DNA of 64,000 nucleotides, taken from positions 434,001 through 498,000 of the forward strand of contig NZ_OZ060408.1 of assembly GCF_964059115.1 (NCBI RefSeq), in the 5' to 3' direction. The stretch is from Buchnera aphidicola (Pemphigus immunis) (GTDB lineage: Bacteria; Pseudomonadota; Gammaproteobacteria; Enterobacterales; Enterobacteriaceae). Below, piece by piece: positions 1 to 9,577 of this stretch. Below the pieces are notes generated by a model that searched no databases, was not told the DNA's origin, and saw nothing but the letters and a program-made list of their open reading frames with translations. The translations under genes were made by a program, and so were the position numbers. The stretch's first letter is position 1; every line of letters starts with the position of its first letter.

Positions 1-545
1 AAAGACAACTTGCAAAAATCATTAATTTTAGTTTAATTTACGGTATAAGCCCTTTTAGTCTATCTAACAGATTAAAAATAAATATATTACAAGCTAAAGA
101 ATACATAAAAACGTATTTTCAACGTTATAAAGACGTCCGTAAATACTTGCAAAATACTTATCAATTTGCATTGGAAAAAGGATACGTATTAACATTTTAT
201 GGAAGAAAAATATTTATTCCTAATATTAATTCAAAAAATTTTTTAATCCGTAAATCAGCAGAAAGGACCGCCATCAACGCTCCTATTCAAGGTACCGTAT
301 CAGACATAATAAAATTAGCCATGATAAAAATATATAATTGTTTTAAAAAAAAATATCATTTAGACGCAAAAATGATAATGCAAGTACATGATGAATTAGT
401 CTTTGAAATAAAAAAAGAAAAAATAAAGAATATTTGTAAAGATATACGTCATATAATGGAATATAATACAAAATTAGATGTACCTATATGTATAAATATT
501 AAAATAGGAAATAACTGGAACGAAAACATTAAACATATCCAATAA
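1..545 (+). CDS. polA: DNA polymerase I, C-terminal part of the polymerase domain (5' end outside window)
   Basis: This is the 3' end of the gene for DNA polymerase I, which fills repair gaps and replaces RNA primers. The first complete codon is at position 3 and the frame runs open to TAA at 543-545. The visible part matches the palm and fingers of family A polymerases. Motif B (RQLAKIINFSLIYG) keeps the equivalents of E. coli Arg754, Lys758, Phe762 and Tyr766, with Ser in place of the usual Gly after Phe. Motif C is MQVHDELVFE with the catalytic His-Asp-Glu. RTAINAPIQGT is also conserved. The gene converges on engB, as in E. coli, but there is no room for Spot 42 RNA beyond a 121-base AT-rich gap. 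As I recall, Buchnera of pea aphid keeps only the exonuclease part of PolA, so a polymerase domain here would be notable. Confidence 0.95.
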   Translation, partial: RQLAKIINFSLIYGISPFSLSNRLKINILQAKEYIKTYFQRYKDVRKYLQNTYQFALEKGYVLTFYGRKIFIPNINSKNFLIRKSAERTAINAPIQGTVSDIIKLAMIKIYNCFKKKYHLDAKMIMQVHDELVFEIKKEKIKNICKDIRHIMEYNTKLDVPICINIKIGNNWNENIKHIQ

Positions 546-666
546 ATACGAATATCTCTATCACGTAACTAATATTAATCAAAAATATATTATAAAATAA
601 TAAATAAACATAAAAATATAAATTAATTAAAATGTTAAATATATTCATATTTAAAAAGTTTAATTA

Positions 667-1269
667 TTATTTATGATACCAATAATCTAATTTTTTACGG
701 AGTTCACAAACACCAATCTTTTTTACAGCAGAAAATAAATTTATATCACAAGATATTAATGGAAACTTAGATAATTTTTCAGAAACAATTTTTAATTGTT
801 CTCTTCGCTTTTCTAATATTACTTTATCTGATTTTGTCAATAAAATTAACATTGGAATTTTAAATCTTAAAGCAGAGTGAATTATATTTTTATCCAGTGG
901 TTTTATAGGATTCCTAATATCCATAAATAACACTAATCCCTTTAAAGATGTCCTCATTGCAAAATATTTAATTATAGTTTTTTCCCATTCTAATTTTAAT
1001 AAGTTAGCTATCTTCGCATAACCGTATCCTGGCATATCTACCAGATATTTTTTTTTAGTAACAGCAAAAAAATTAATTAACCGTGTTCTTCCTGGAGTTT
1101 TACTAATTCTGGCTAATTTTCTTTTGTTTGTTAAAACATTAATAGCACTTGATTTCCCAGAATTAGAATAACCAACAAATGCAACCTCAGATATATCAGA
1201 ATTTCTTTGTTTCTTTACGATTGCAGTACTGGTCAAGAAATAAGTATTCTCATAATTATTTTTAAACAT
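667..1269 (-). CDS. engB: Ribosome biogenesis GTP-binding protein EngB (YihA/YsxC)
   Basis: This is a small P-loop GTPase of the TrmE-Era-EngA-EngB family, needed for large-subunit ribosome assembly. The 200-residue product has G1 GYSNSGKSS (about residues 33-41), the G2 threonine region SKTPGRTR, G3 DMPGYGYAK, G4 LTKSDK and a G5-like FSAVKK. Length and motif order fit the family (E. coli about 210 residues). The ATG at 1269 is preceded by a weak CGGA Shine-Dalgarno. It converges with polA, an enterobacterial arrangement, and is divergent from typA across 270 bases of AT-rich DNA. No damage is visible. Confidence 0.96.
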   Translation of the reverse strand: MFKNNYENTYFLTSTAIVKKQRNSDISEVAFVGYSNSGKSSAINVLTNKRKLARISKTPGRTRLINFFAVTKKKYLVDMPGYGYAKIANLLKLEWEKTIIKYFAMRTSLKGLVLFMDIRNPIKPLDKNIIHSALRFKIPMLILLTKSDKVILEKRREQLKIVSEKLSKFPLISCDINLFSAVKKIGVCELRKKLDYWYHK

Positions 1270-1539
1270 TTTTTTTCCGTTTATAATAAATTAATGAAAA
1301 ATATATAAATAAGAGTAAAATATAAATTTATTTATACATAAATAAATTTTATATTTATATATGTAAAAAATATATATGTAAAAATTAGTATAATTCATTT
1401 TCATATTTTATTATAATACATTATGAAAATTATTTAAAATAAACTAAAAATATTAAATTTATTTTATAATTTACATTTAATAAAATTTACATTTTAATAA
1501 TAATTAATCTTATTATCCCTAATATTTTAAGGTAGTAAA

Positions 1540-3360
1540 ATGAACAAAAATTTACGAAACATAGCCATAATAGCTCATGTTGACCACGGCAAAACAACAT
1601 TAGTAGATAAATTACTACAACAATCAGGTACCTTCCAAGATCATGAAGAAAAAACTGATAGAATTATGGACTCCAACGATCTAGAAAAAGAAAGAGGAAT
1701 TACCATTCTATCTAAAAACACAGCAATTCAATGGAATAATTACCGTATTAATATCGTAGATACACCTGGTCATGCTGATTTTGGAGGAGAAGTAGAACGA
1801 GTTATGACCATGGTAGATTCTGTATTATTAGTCGTCGATGCTCTTGATGGACCTATGCCTCAAACTAGATTCGTAACAAAAAAAGCTTTTAATTACGGTA
1901 TAAAACCTATTGTGGTAATCAATAAAATCGATAGAAAAAATTCTAGACCTAATTGGGTAGTAGATCAAGTATTTGATCTATTTGTTAACCTAAATGCAAC
2001 TGATGAACAATTAGATTTTCCTATTATATACACTTCTGCATTACTTGGTATTGCTGGAACAAATTATACTAAAATGGAAAAAGATATGAGTCCTTTATAT
2101 CAAGCTATAGTGAAATATGTTTCACCACCATATGTAAATCCAACCGGCACGCTGCAAATGCAAATATCTCAACTAGATTATAATAATTATTTAGGTGTGA
2201 TTGGAATAGGAAGAATTCAACAAGGTTCTATTTCTCCTAACCAACAAGTGACTATTATCGGTAATGATGGAACAACAAAATTTGCTAAAATTGGAAAAGT
2301 TTTACATTATTTTGGATTAAAACGCATAGAAGTACCTATCGCTCATGCCGGAGATATTGTAGCTTTAACTGGAATCAATCAATTAAATATCTCAGATACT
2401 ATTTGTGATCCTAAAAATCTACAACCACTTCCTATATTAAACATAGATAAACCTACAGTAAAAATGTTTTTTTGTGTCAACACTTCTCCTTTTGCTGGAA
2501 AAGAAGGAAAGTTTTTAACTTCTAGACAAATTTTTAAAAGATTAAAAAAAGAAGCAATACACAATGTAGCTTTATTAATTGAAGAAACTGCCGATGCAAA
2601 TATATTTTGTGTATCTGGTAGAGGTGAATTACATTTATCTATATTAATTGAAAATATGAGAAGAGAAGGTTTTGAATTATCTGTTTCTCGACCAAAAGTT
2701 ATTTTTCGTGAAATACACGGTGAAATACAAGAACCTTTTGAAAACGTAACATTAGATATAGAAGAAAAACATCAAGGAGCAATAATGACAATAATAGGTA
2801 ATAAAAAAGGAGAAATGAAAAACATGATATCAGATAATAAAGGTAGAGTTCGATTAGACTATATATTAACAAGCAGATCTTTGATAGGATTTCGAACAGA
2901 ATTTATAAATATGACTTCTGGAACTGGATTATTTTATTCATCTTTTAGTCACTATGGGAAAATGCAATTTAATAATACAGGTCATAGAAGAAACGGTGTT
3001 TTAATTTCTAATAACACAGGTATGGCTGTTGGATTTGCTCTTTTTAACTTACAAGAAAGAGGTAAATTGTTTTTAAGTCACGGTGCTCAAGTATACGAAG
3101 GACAAATTATAGGTATTCATAATCGATCCAATGATCTTACTGTTAATTGTTTAACAGGAAAAAAACTTACCAACATGCGTGCATCTGGTACAGATGAAGC
3201 AATAGTATTAATTCCACCTATAAAAATTACACTAGAAAACGCTTTAAGTTTTATAAACGATGATGAATTAGTAGAAATTACACCAAAATCAATTAGATTA
3301 AGAAAAAAATATTTAACAGAAAATGAAAGAAAAAGAGTATCAAGATCTAATAGACATTAA
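1540..3360 (+). CDS. typA: Ribosome-associated GTPase TypA/BipA
   Basis: This is a translational GTPase related to EF-G and LepA that acts on the ribosome, with roles in 50S assembly at low temperature and in stress. The 606-residue length is nearly identical to E. coli BipA (607). The G domain carries G1 AHVDHGKT at residues 12-19, G2 RGIT near 53, G3 DTPGH near 75 and G4 NKID near 128. EF-Tu-like domain II, two alpha/beta domains and the family-specific C-terminal domain follow. The ATG at 1540 has AAGG about ten bases upstream (TTTAAGGTAGTAAAATG). It converges with gmk. A minus-strand reading frame at 2379-2564 inside the gene is only a shadow. Confidence 0.97.
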   Translation: MNKNLRNIAIIAHVDHGKTTLVDKLLQQSGTFQDHEEKTDRIMDSNDLEKERGITILSKNTAIQWNNYRINIVDTPGHADFGGEVERVMTMVDSVLLVVDALDGPMPQTRFVTKKAFNYGIKPIVVINKIDRKNSRPNWVVDQVFDLFVNLNATDEQLDFPIIYTSALLGIAGTNYTKMEKDMSPLYQAIVKYVSPPYVNPTGTLQMQISQLDYNNYLGVIGIGRIQQGSISPNQQVTIIGNDGTTKFAKIGKVLHYFGLKRIEVPIAHAGDIVALTGINQLNISDTICDPKNLQPLPILNIDKPTVKMFFCVNTSPFAGKEGKFLTSRQIFKRLKKEAIHNVALLIEETADANIFCVSGRGELHLSILIENMRREGFELSVSRPKVIFREIHGEIQEPFENVTLDIEEKHQGAIMTIIGNKKGEMKNMISDNKGRVRLDYILTSRSLIGFRTEFINMTSGTGLFYSSFSHYGKMQFNNTGHRRNGVLISNNTGMAVGFALFNLQERGKLFLSHGAQVYEGQIIGIHNRSNDLTVNCLTGKKLTNMRASGTDEAIVLIPPIKITLENALSFINDDELVEITPKSIRLRKKYLTENERKRVSRSNRH

Positions 3361-3526
3361 ACTCTTTTAAAATAAAAATTTTAATAAATAATCTATTCAT
3401 ATTGAATCTTAACAAACCTCATTAGAATAAATAACTTTATTATTTTATTTTTAGTTAATAAGATTGCTTATTCTAATCAAGGTTCGATAACAAATTATTT
3501 CATTATAAAATTAAATATAATATAAA

Positions 3527-4168
3527 TTAATTATGATTTAATAACTTTTGAATCAAATTTATATTTCTATATTTTTGTTGTTTGATAGAAAGATGTTCTG
3601 CATAAATAATTGATTTTAAATCTGACACTGCTATTTTAAAATTATCATTAATAATTAAGTAATCATACTCTGAATAATGACTCATTTCTTCTACTGCTTC
3701 TTTCATTCGCTTTAATATAACAAGATTACTATCTTGTCCACGAGCTTTAATTCTACGAAATAATTCGTTATTAGATGGAGGAAATATAAAAATACTCCTA
3801 GATTCTGGTATCTTTTGACGAATTTGTTGAGCTCCTTGCCAATCAATATTTAAAAAAACATCAATTCCTCTTATTAAAATATTATTAATTTTTTTTTGTG
3901 CTGTCCCATAATAATGATTAAAAACTTTAGCATATTCTAAAAATTGTTTTGTTTCTATCATATTTTTAAATTCTTTCTTTGATACAAAAAAATAATGTTT
4001 CCCATTTTCTTCACCTGGTCTTATCATACGAGTGGTATATGATACTGAAACTTTTATTTTATAAAAAGAAACTTTTTTTAAAATTTCTTTAATCAAACTC
4101 GATTTTCCTGTACCACTAGGAGCAGAAACTATAAAAAGTATACCTTTATTCATAATTTTAAAATACAT
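3527..4168 (-). CDS. gmk: Guanylate kinase
   Basis: This enzyme phosphorylates GMP and dGMP to the diphosphates with ATP, a required step in purine nucleotide supply. The P-loop [10 protein letters not shown] lies near the N-terminus, followed by the GMP-binding stretch with [19 protein letters not shown] and the lid region [18 protein letters not shown]. From the outermost ATG (4168) it has 213 residues. Homologues begin only a few residues before the P-loop strand, so the internal ATG at 4153 ([14 protein letters not shown]) is the likelier start, giving 208 residues (E. coli 207). Neither start has a clear Shine-Dalgarno. It converges with typA and is followed upstream by ygfZ on the same strand, 171 bases away. 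Confidence 0.96.
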   Translation of the reverse strand: MYFKIMNKGILFIVSAPSGTGKSSLIKEILKKVSFYKIKVSVSYTTRMIRPGEENGKHYFFVSKKEFKNMIETKQFLEYAKVFNHYYGTAQKKINNILIRGIDVFLNIDWQGAQQIRQKIPESRSIFIFPPSNNELFRRIKARGQDSNLVILKRMKEAVEEMSHYSEYDYLIINDNFKIAVSDLKSIIYAEHLSIKQQKYRNINLIQKLLNHN

Positions 4169-4339
4169 TTACAAATTTTTACTCATATCATCGATAATGA
4201 ATATGTTTAATCAAAATAATATTCTATTCTAGTATAAAAATATAGTCTATATATTTGATTCATTAAAGAATTTTAAATCAAAAATCATAAATAATTAAAT
4301 CATTTAAAATATAAAAACTATTTTATTTTTTAAAAAAAT

Positions 4340-5299
4340 TTAATTATTTATATATAACAAACTATTTTTATCATCGTATACCCGCAATATACTGTTTATA
4401 TCTAAGTTGTTACGTAAAATAGCTTGTATCCAAACAGAACCGTCATACATAACAATAGATTCTAATACATTACCTATTGCATAACAAGATTCATTTTTGC
4501 TTAATTCAATCAAAGAACCTATCTCGGGAATATTTAAATTAGATTCGCTAATTAACCAATATAAAGAATATTTATTCATTGATCGAAATTTTATTTTAGC
4601 AATCACCTCTTGACCACAATAGCAACCTTTTTTAAAATCTATTCCATTCAACTTGTCTAAATTCATAGACAAAGGAATAAATTTATTCATCATTTTTTTA
4701 CTAATAATAGGAAAGTTAGCTTCAATATCTAAAGATAACCATTGTTTACTTGTGGTTAAAAAATCATTTTTTCGTTTTAAAAAATGAATTATTTTATGGT
4801 CTTTAGGAATAATTAATAAAAAACGTTCTTCTGGCATATCAATATATAATATAGTTATATTTTTTTCTATTATTAACGTATTATTTTTATCTGGAAGATT
4901 AATAAACAATTCTGTCAATATTTCTCGAGATTTAAAACCGACTATACCAAATAATGAAAAATTATTTTCTCGACTAATTACGATTTTAGAAAAAATAGAA
5001 TATTTTTTTAATTCACTAATTTGTATTTCAGCAACATCATTTTTTATAATATATGCATAACCATTATTAAAATGAAATAAACGCAAAACACTCCATACTT
5101 TACCATTAACATTACAATGAGCGCAAATAATGTGTTTATTTAATTTTAATAAATTCATATTAATAGTAAGCTGACTTTGTAAATATACTTTACTATCATC
5201 TCCAAATATTCCAATTAATGACCAATCTTCTAATTCAATTACATTAAATGACAATCTTTTAGAAGGATAGACTAATTTTTCAAATTTTATTTTTGTCAT
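4340..5299 (-). CDS. ygfZ: tRNA-modifying / Fe-S maintenance protein YgfZ
   Basis: This is a folate-binding protein of the GcvT-like fold that supports the assembly or repair of certain iron-sulfur enzymes. In E. coli one of the affected enzymes is the tRNA methylthiolase MiaB. The 319-residue product (E. coli 326) carries the signature KGCYCGQEV near residue 226, with the conserved cysteine of the K-G-C-Y-x-G-Q-E motif. The start at 5299 is supported by GAAGGT nine bases upstream. It is divergent from prfB; in E. coli ygfZ also lies near prfB, lysS and lysA. Its retention next to a genome segment that also keeps miaB (11113) makes functional sense, which is inference. Confidence 0.92.
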   Translation of the reverse strand: MTKIKFEKLVYPSKRLSFNVIELEDWSLIGIFGDDSKVYLQSQLTINMNLLKLNKHIICAHCNVNGKVWSVLRLFHFNNGYAYIIKNDVAEIQISELKKYSIFSKIVISRENNFSLFGIVGFKSREILTELFINLPDKNNTLIIEKNITILYIDMPEERFLLIIPKDHKIIHFLKRKNDFLTTSKQWLSLDIEANFPIISKKMMNKFIPLSMNLDKLNGIDFKKGCYCGQEVIAKIKFRSMNKYSLYWLISESNLNIPEIGSLIELSKNESCYAIGNVLESIVMYDGSVWIQAILRNNLDINSILRVYDDKNSLLYINN

Positions 5300-5564
5300 T
5301 ATGATATTACCTTCAATAATTTTGAGTAACCTATTATTACATTATTAGAATATTTATAAAAAATAATATATATTATTTTTTATAATATTTTATACATATT
5401 ACAAACAAAATTATTTTTATTTAAAAAAATAATTATTAAAAAATATTTATTAATTAGAAATGAAATGAATTGATTTATAATAAAAATATTTTTTATTACA
5501 AGTAATAATTTTTATAAATATAACTAAACTTTATTTAAAATAAATAAAAAAGGACAATAACAAT

Positions 5565-6662
5565 ATGTTAGAAATTAATTTCATAAGAAACAAAATAAAA
5601 GATCTTGATAAAAGAACAAAAATATTAGAAAAAATTTTAAAATATAATACAATAAAAGAACGCGTAACAGAACTAGATTGTGAGTTAACAAATCCCGATA
5701 TATGGAACAATTCTCAACGAATAAAAAAAATCAATCAAGAATCTTTTCGATTAAAAAAAACCATTAATTCCATTAAAGAAATAAAAAAAAATATTAAAGA
5801 AATTATTCATTTTTTACATCTTACTATAACGAAATCAAACAAAAATGTTTTATATGATATTAAAAAAAAATTACAAATAACAGAAAAAAAGATCAATGTA
5901 TTAGAATTTTATCGTATGTTTTCTAAAAAGCATGATCATTTAAATTGTTATATTGATTTACAAGCTGGATCTGGAGGTACAGAAGCCCAAGATTGGGCAA
6001 AAATATTACTTCGTATGTATTTAAAATGGAGTAATGAAAAAGGTTTTAAAACAAATATTATTGAAGAATCAGAAGGAGACATAGCAGGTATCAAATCAGC
6101 TACTGTAAAAGTTAGCGGAGAGTATGCTTTTGGATGGTTACGTACAGAAAACGGAATTCATCGTTTAGTTCGGAAAAGTCCTTTTAATGCAAATAATCGA
6201 AGACATACATCATTTTGTTCTGCTTTTATATATCCTGATCTAGACCATACTATTTGCGTTAATATAAACACTCTAGATCTACGCATCGATGTTTATCGAG
6301 CATCAGGAGCAGGCGGTCAACATGTTAATAGAACAGAATCTGCTGTAAGAATAACTCATTTACCTACCGGCATTATCACTCAATGTCAAAATGATCGTTC
6401 ACAACATAAAAATAAAGAACAAGCTATAAAACAAATGCAAGCAAAATTATACCAATTAGAAATTCAAAAAAAGAAAATAGAAAAAAAAGAATTAAATGGT
6501 AATAAATCAGATATCAGTTGGGGACAACAAATACGTTCTTATATATTAGATGATTCTAGAATAAAAGATATAAGAACTGGTATAGAAACTCGAGATGTTC
6601 AATCTGTACTTAACGGAAAATTAGATCAATTTATCATAACTAATTTAAAATTAGGATTTTAG
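5565..6662 (+). CDS. prfB: Peptide chain release factor 2
   Basis: RF2 recognises UGA and UAA and triggers peptidyl-tRNA hydrolysis. The SPF specificity tripeptide is in [15 protein letters not shown], and the catalytic GGQ is in [16 protein letters not shown]. It has 365 residues, as in E. coli. The whole protein reads in one frame: the in-frame UGA at codon 26 and the CUU slippery codon that force a +1 frameshift in most bacteria are absent, and the region reads [13 protein letters not shown] without a stop. Autoregulation by RF2 level is therefore lost. The ATG is preceded by AAAAAGGAC. The stop is followed after 8 bases by lysS, so the two are co-transcribed, as in E. coli. An in-frame A9 run lies at 5783-5791. 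Confidence 0.97.
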   Translation: MLEINFIRNKIKDLDKRTKILEKILKYNTIKERVTELDCELTNPDIWNNSQRIKKINQESFRLKKTINSIKEIKKNIKEIIHFLHLTITKSNKNVLYDIKKKLQITEKKINVLEFYRMFSKKHDHLNCYIDLQAGSGGTEAQDWAKILLRMYLKWSNEKGFKTNIIEESEGDIAGIKSATVKVSGEYAFGWLRTENGIHRLVRKSPFNANNRRHTSFCSAFIYPDLDHTICVNINTLDLRIDVYRASGAGGQHVNRTESAVRITHLPTGIITQCQNDRSQHKNKEQAIKQMQAKLYQLEIQKKKIEKKELNGNKSDISWGQQIRSYILDDSRIKDIRTGIETRDVQSVLNGKLDQFIITNLKLGF

Positions 6663-6670
6663 GAAAATAT

Positions 6671-8185
6671 ATGTTAAAAAAAACTGTGCAAAAAAATAAA
6701 ATTCAAAAACCATTAAATCAAGAAGAAAAAATAAGAAAAAAAAAATTAATGGAAATTTGTCAAGAAGGATTTAATTTTCCAAATAATTTTAAACCTAACA
6801 CAACTATTATTCAAATTCATCAACTTTATTTTTTAAAAACAAATGAATATCTAAAAACAAAAAAAATTGAAATTAGTATTGCAGGCAGGATGACACAAAA
6901 AAGAATTATGGGAAAAAGTTCTTTTTTTACACTACAAGATTCTGATGGAAAAATACAAATTTACGTTACAAAAAATATATGTCCTATTGATTTTTACTCA
7001 GACCAATTTAAAAAATGGAATTTAGGAGATATTATAGGTGTCACCGGTCATATTTTTAAAACTAAAACTGGAGAACTCACTATTTATTCACATACATTAA
7101 AATTACTTACTAAAACATTACGTCCGCTTCCAAATAAATTCCATGGATTATCTGATCCAGAAATTAAATATAGAAAACGCTACTTAGATTTAATTAGTAA
7201 TGAAGAATCACTAAAAATATTTAAAAAACGTTCTAATATTTTAAATATAATCCGTAATTTTATGTTAGATAACAATTTTTTAGAAGTAGAAACACCCATG
7301 ATGCACAGCATTCCTGGAGGAGCTACAGCTCGTCCTTTTATTACACACCATAATGCTTTAAAAATAAATTTATACCTAAGAATAGCACCTGAATTATATT
7401 TAAAACAATTAATTATTGGAGGTTTTAATAAAATATTTGAAATTAACCGAAACTTTAGAAACGAAGGACTGTCTACAAAACATAATCCTGAATTTACTAT
7501 GATGGAATCATATGTTACTTACGCCGATTATAAAGATATGATGCAATTTACAGAAAATCTTTTTAAACATATATCTAAAAAAATAAATAATAGTACAAAA
7601 ATATACTATGGGAAATATACATTTGATTTTTCTAAAAAATTTAAAAGATTAACTATGAAACAAGCTATTCTTTTATTTAACAAAAATATAACACCTTTAG
7701 ATCTAAAAAACATAGCAATACTAAAAAATATTACATTAAAACTAAAAATTAAAATTAATAAAAATTGGAAATTGGGACATTATATTGCACAAATTTTCGA
7801 AAAAACAGTAGAAAAAAAATTAATAGAACCTACATTTATTACAGATTATCCAATAGAAATATCACCTCTTGCAAAAAGAAATAGTATTGATAATACTATT
7901 GCCGATCGTTTTGAATTATTTATCGGAGGAAATGAAATAGGAAATGGTTTTTCTGAATTAAATGATGCAGAAGATCAAAAAAATAGATTTAATGAACAAA
8001 TTTTAAATAAATTATCCGAAAATGAACAACATATTTTATATGACAAAAATTATATTACGGCTCTTGAATACGGTTTACCTCCAACAGCAGGATTAGGTAT
8101 TGGATTAGATCGTTTAATTATGATTTTTACAAATCAACACAGTATTAAAGATGTTATCTTATTCCCTACACTTCGTCCTCTATAG
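6671..8185 (+). CDS. lysS: Lysyl-tRNA synthetase (class II)
   Basis: This enzyme charges tRNA-Lys, a heavily used reaction in a lysine-rich proteome. The 504-residue protein has an N-terminal OB-fold anticodon-binding domain (about residues 55-150), then the class II core. Motif 2 is FRNEGLSTKHNPEFTMMESY and motif 3 is GLGIGLDRLIMIF near the C-terminus. Length matches E. coli (505). The Shine-Dalgarno AGGA overlaps the prfB stop codon, so translation is coupled to prfB. The N-terminus contains an in-frame A10 run at 6736-6745, which makes it a useful comparison for the genes broken at such runs elsewhere in the window. No defect is seen. Confidence 0.97.
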   Translation: MLKKTVQKNKIQKPLNQEEKIRKKKLMEICQEGFNFPNNFKPNTTIIQIHQLYFLKTNEYLKTKKIEISIAGRMTQKRIMGKSSFFTLQDSDGKIQIYVTKNICPIDFYSDQFKKWNLGDIIGVTGHIFKTKTGELTIYSHTLKLLTKTLRPLPNKFHGLSDPEIKYRKRYLDLISNEESLKIFKKRSNILNIIRNFMLDNNFLEVETPMMHSIPGGATARPFITHHNALKINLYLRIAPELYLKQLIIGGFNKIFEINRNFRNEGLSTKHNPEFTMMESYVTYADYKDMMQFTENLFKHISKKINNSTKIYYGKYTFDFSKKFKRLTMKQAILLFNKNITPLDLKNIAILKNITLKLKIKINKNWKLGHYIAQIFEKTVEKKLIEPTFITDYPIEISPLAKRNSIDNTIADRFELFIGGNEIGNGFSELNDAEDQKNRFNEQILNKLSENEQHILYDKNYITALEYGLPPTAGLGIGLDRLIMIFTNQHSIKDVILFPTLRPL

Positions 8186-8268
8186 ATTTTACTAATATAT
8201 TTTATTAAACATAAAAATAAAAATTAATTGCATAAAAAAATATAAAAATAAATTAAAAAAGGATGTAT

Positions 8269-9531
8269 ATGACAATATTTTTTGAAAAAAATAAAAAATC
8301 TATAAATATAAAAAATATTATATCATTAATAAAAAAAAATCATACCCCAATATGGATTTATGATGAAAGAATAATACTAAAAAAAATAAAAGAACTAAGA
8401 AAATTTGACACTATCAGATATGCACAAAAAGCATGTTCAAATATTCATATTTTAAAGATAATGCGTAAATCTAACGTAAAAATAGATGCTGTTTCCATAG
8501 GAGAAATAGAAAGAGCTCTCGCTGCAGGATTTACACCAAAAAATAATGAAATAGTTTTTACAGCAGACTTATTTGACAGAGAAACATTATTAAAAATAGT
8601 AGATTTAAAAATTACTATTAATGCCGGATCAATAGATATGTTAGAACAAATTGGTAAAATTTCTCCTGGTCACCATGTTTGGTTAAGAATCAATCCTAAA
8701 TTTGGACATGGTCATAATAAAAAAACTAATACAGGCGGCGAAAATAGTAAACACGGAATATGGAACACTCATTCCGCTTTAGAAATCATAAAAAAATATA
8801 AATTAAAATTAATTGGTCTTCACATGCATATAGGATCAGGTTCTAATTACGATCATTTAAAAAAAGTTTGTGATGCAATGGTAAATGAAGTCCTAAAATT
8901 AAAACAAAATATTTTATCTATATCAGCAGGTGGAGGATTACCTATTCCATATCACTCCAATGATACGAAAATCAATACAAAAAATTATTTTCAAATTTGG
9001 GATGAAGCACGTGAAAAAATCGTCCAATATTTAAAACATCCTATAGAATTAGAAATTGAACCTGGTCGTTTTTTAGTGGCCGAATCTGGTATATTATTAA
9101 CAGAAGTTAGAGCTATAAAAACAATGGGCAGAAATAATTTTGTTCTTATAGATGCTGGATTCAATGATTTGATACGACCCACTATGTATGGTAGTTATCA
9201 TCGTATATCTGCATTTTCTAACACTGGAACTTTAATAAAAACAGAAAAAAAAATCGATACTATAGTAGGAGGTCCATTATGCGAATCAGGAGATATTTTT
9301 ACACAAACAGAAGAAGGAAATATTAAAACTAGAAAATTGCCTATCTTAAAAATAGGAGATTATCTAATTTTTCATAATACAGGAGCTTATGGTGCTTCTA
9401 TGTCTTCAAATTATAATAGTCGACCATTAATTGCTGAAATATTATTTAAAAATAAAAAATTTTATACAATTAGAAAACGTCAAACTATATCAGATATGCT
9501 TAAATTAGAAACTCAATGTTGTGTAATATAA
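8269..9531 (+). CDS. lysA: Diaminopimelate decarboxylase
   Basis: This is the last step of lysine biosynthesis: decarboxylation of meso-diaminopimelate to L-lysine, a nutrient an aphid symbiont supplies to its host. It is a PLP-dependent fold III (alanine racemase-like) enzyme. The PLP lysine is in RYAQKACSN near residue 50, the phosphate-binding loops include HMHIGSGSNYD and AGGGLPIPY, and the active-site cysteine is in GGPLCESGD. I prefer the ATG at 8269 to the one at 8263, because AAAAAAGG (8255-8262) would touch the first ATG but is six bases from the second. That gives 420 residues, as in E. coli. It works with asd (18606) in the same pathway. It is 46 bases upstream of lgt on the same strand. 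Confidence 0.96.
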   Translation: MTIFFEKNKKSINIKNIISLIKKNHTPIWIYDERIILKKIKELRKFDTIRYAQKACSNIHILKIMRKSNVKIDAVSIGEIERALAAGFTPKNNEIVFTADLFDRETLLKIVDLKITINAGSIDMLEQIGKISPGHHVWLRINPKFGHGHNKKTNTGGENSKHGIWNTHSALEIIKKYKLKLIGLHMHIGSGSNYDHLKKVCDAMVNEVLKLKQNILSISAGGGLPIPYHSNDTKINTKNYFQIWDEAREKIVQYLKHPIELEIEPGRFLVAESGILLTEVRAIKTMGRNNFVLIDAGFNDLIRPTMYGSYHRISAFSNTGTLIKTEKKIDTIVGGPLCESGDIFTQTEEGNIKTRKLPILKIGDYLIFHNTGAYGASMSSNYNSRPLIAEILFKNKKFYTIRKRQTISDMLKLETQCCVI

Positions 9532-9577
9532 TTTGTTAAATAAAAATCATTAAACATCAATAATAAAGAGGTCCAAA

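Noticed and set aside
1540..1600. Spot 42 RNA or other small RNA near polA, engB and typA
   Set aside because: The polA-engB gap is only 121 bases, and neither it nor the engB-typA gap shows Spot 42-like sequence.
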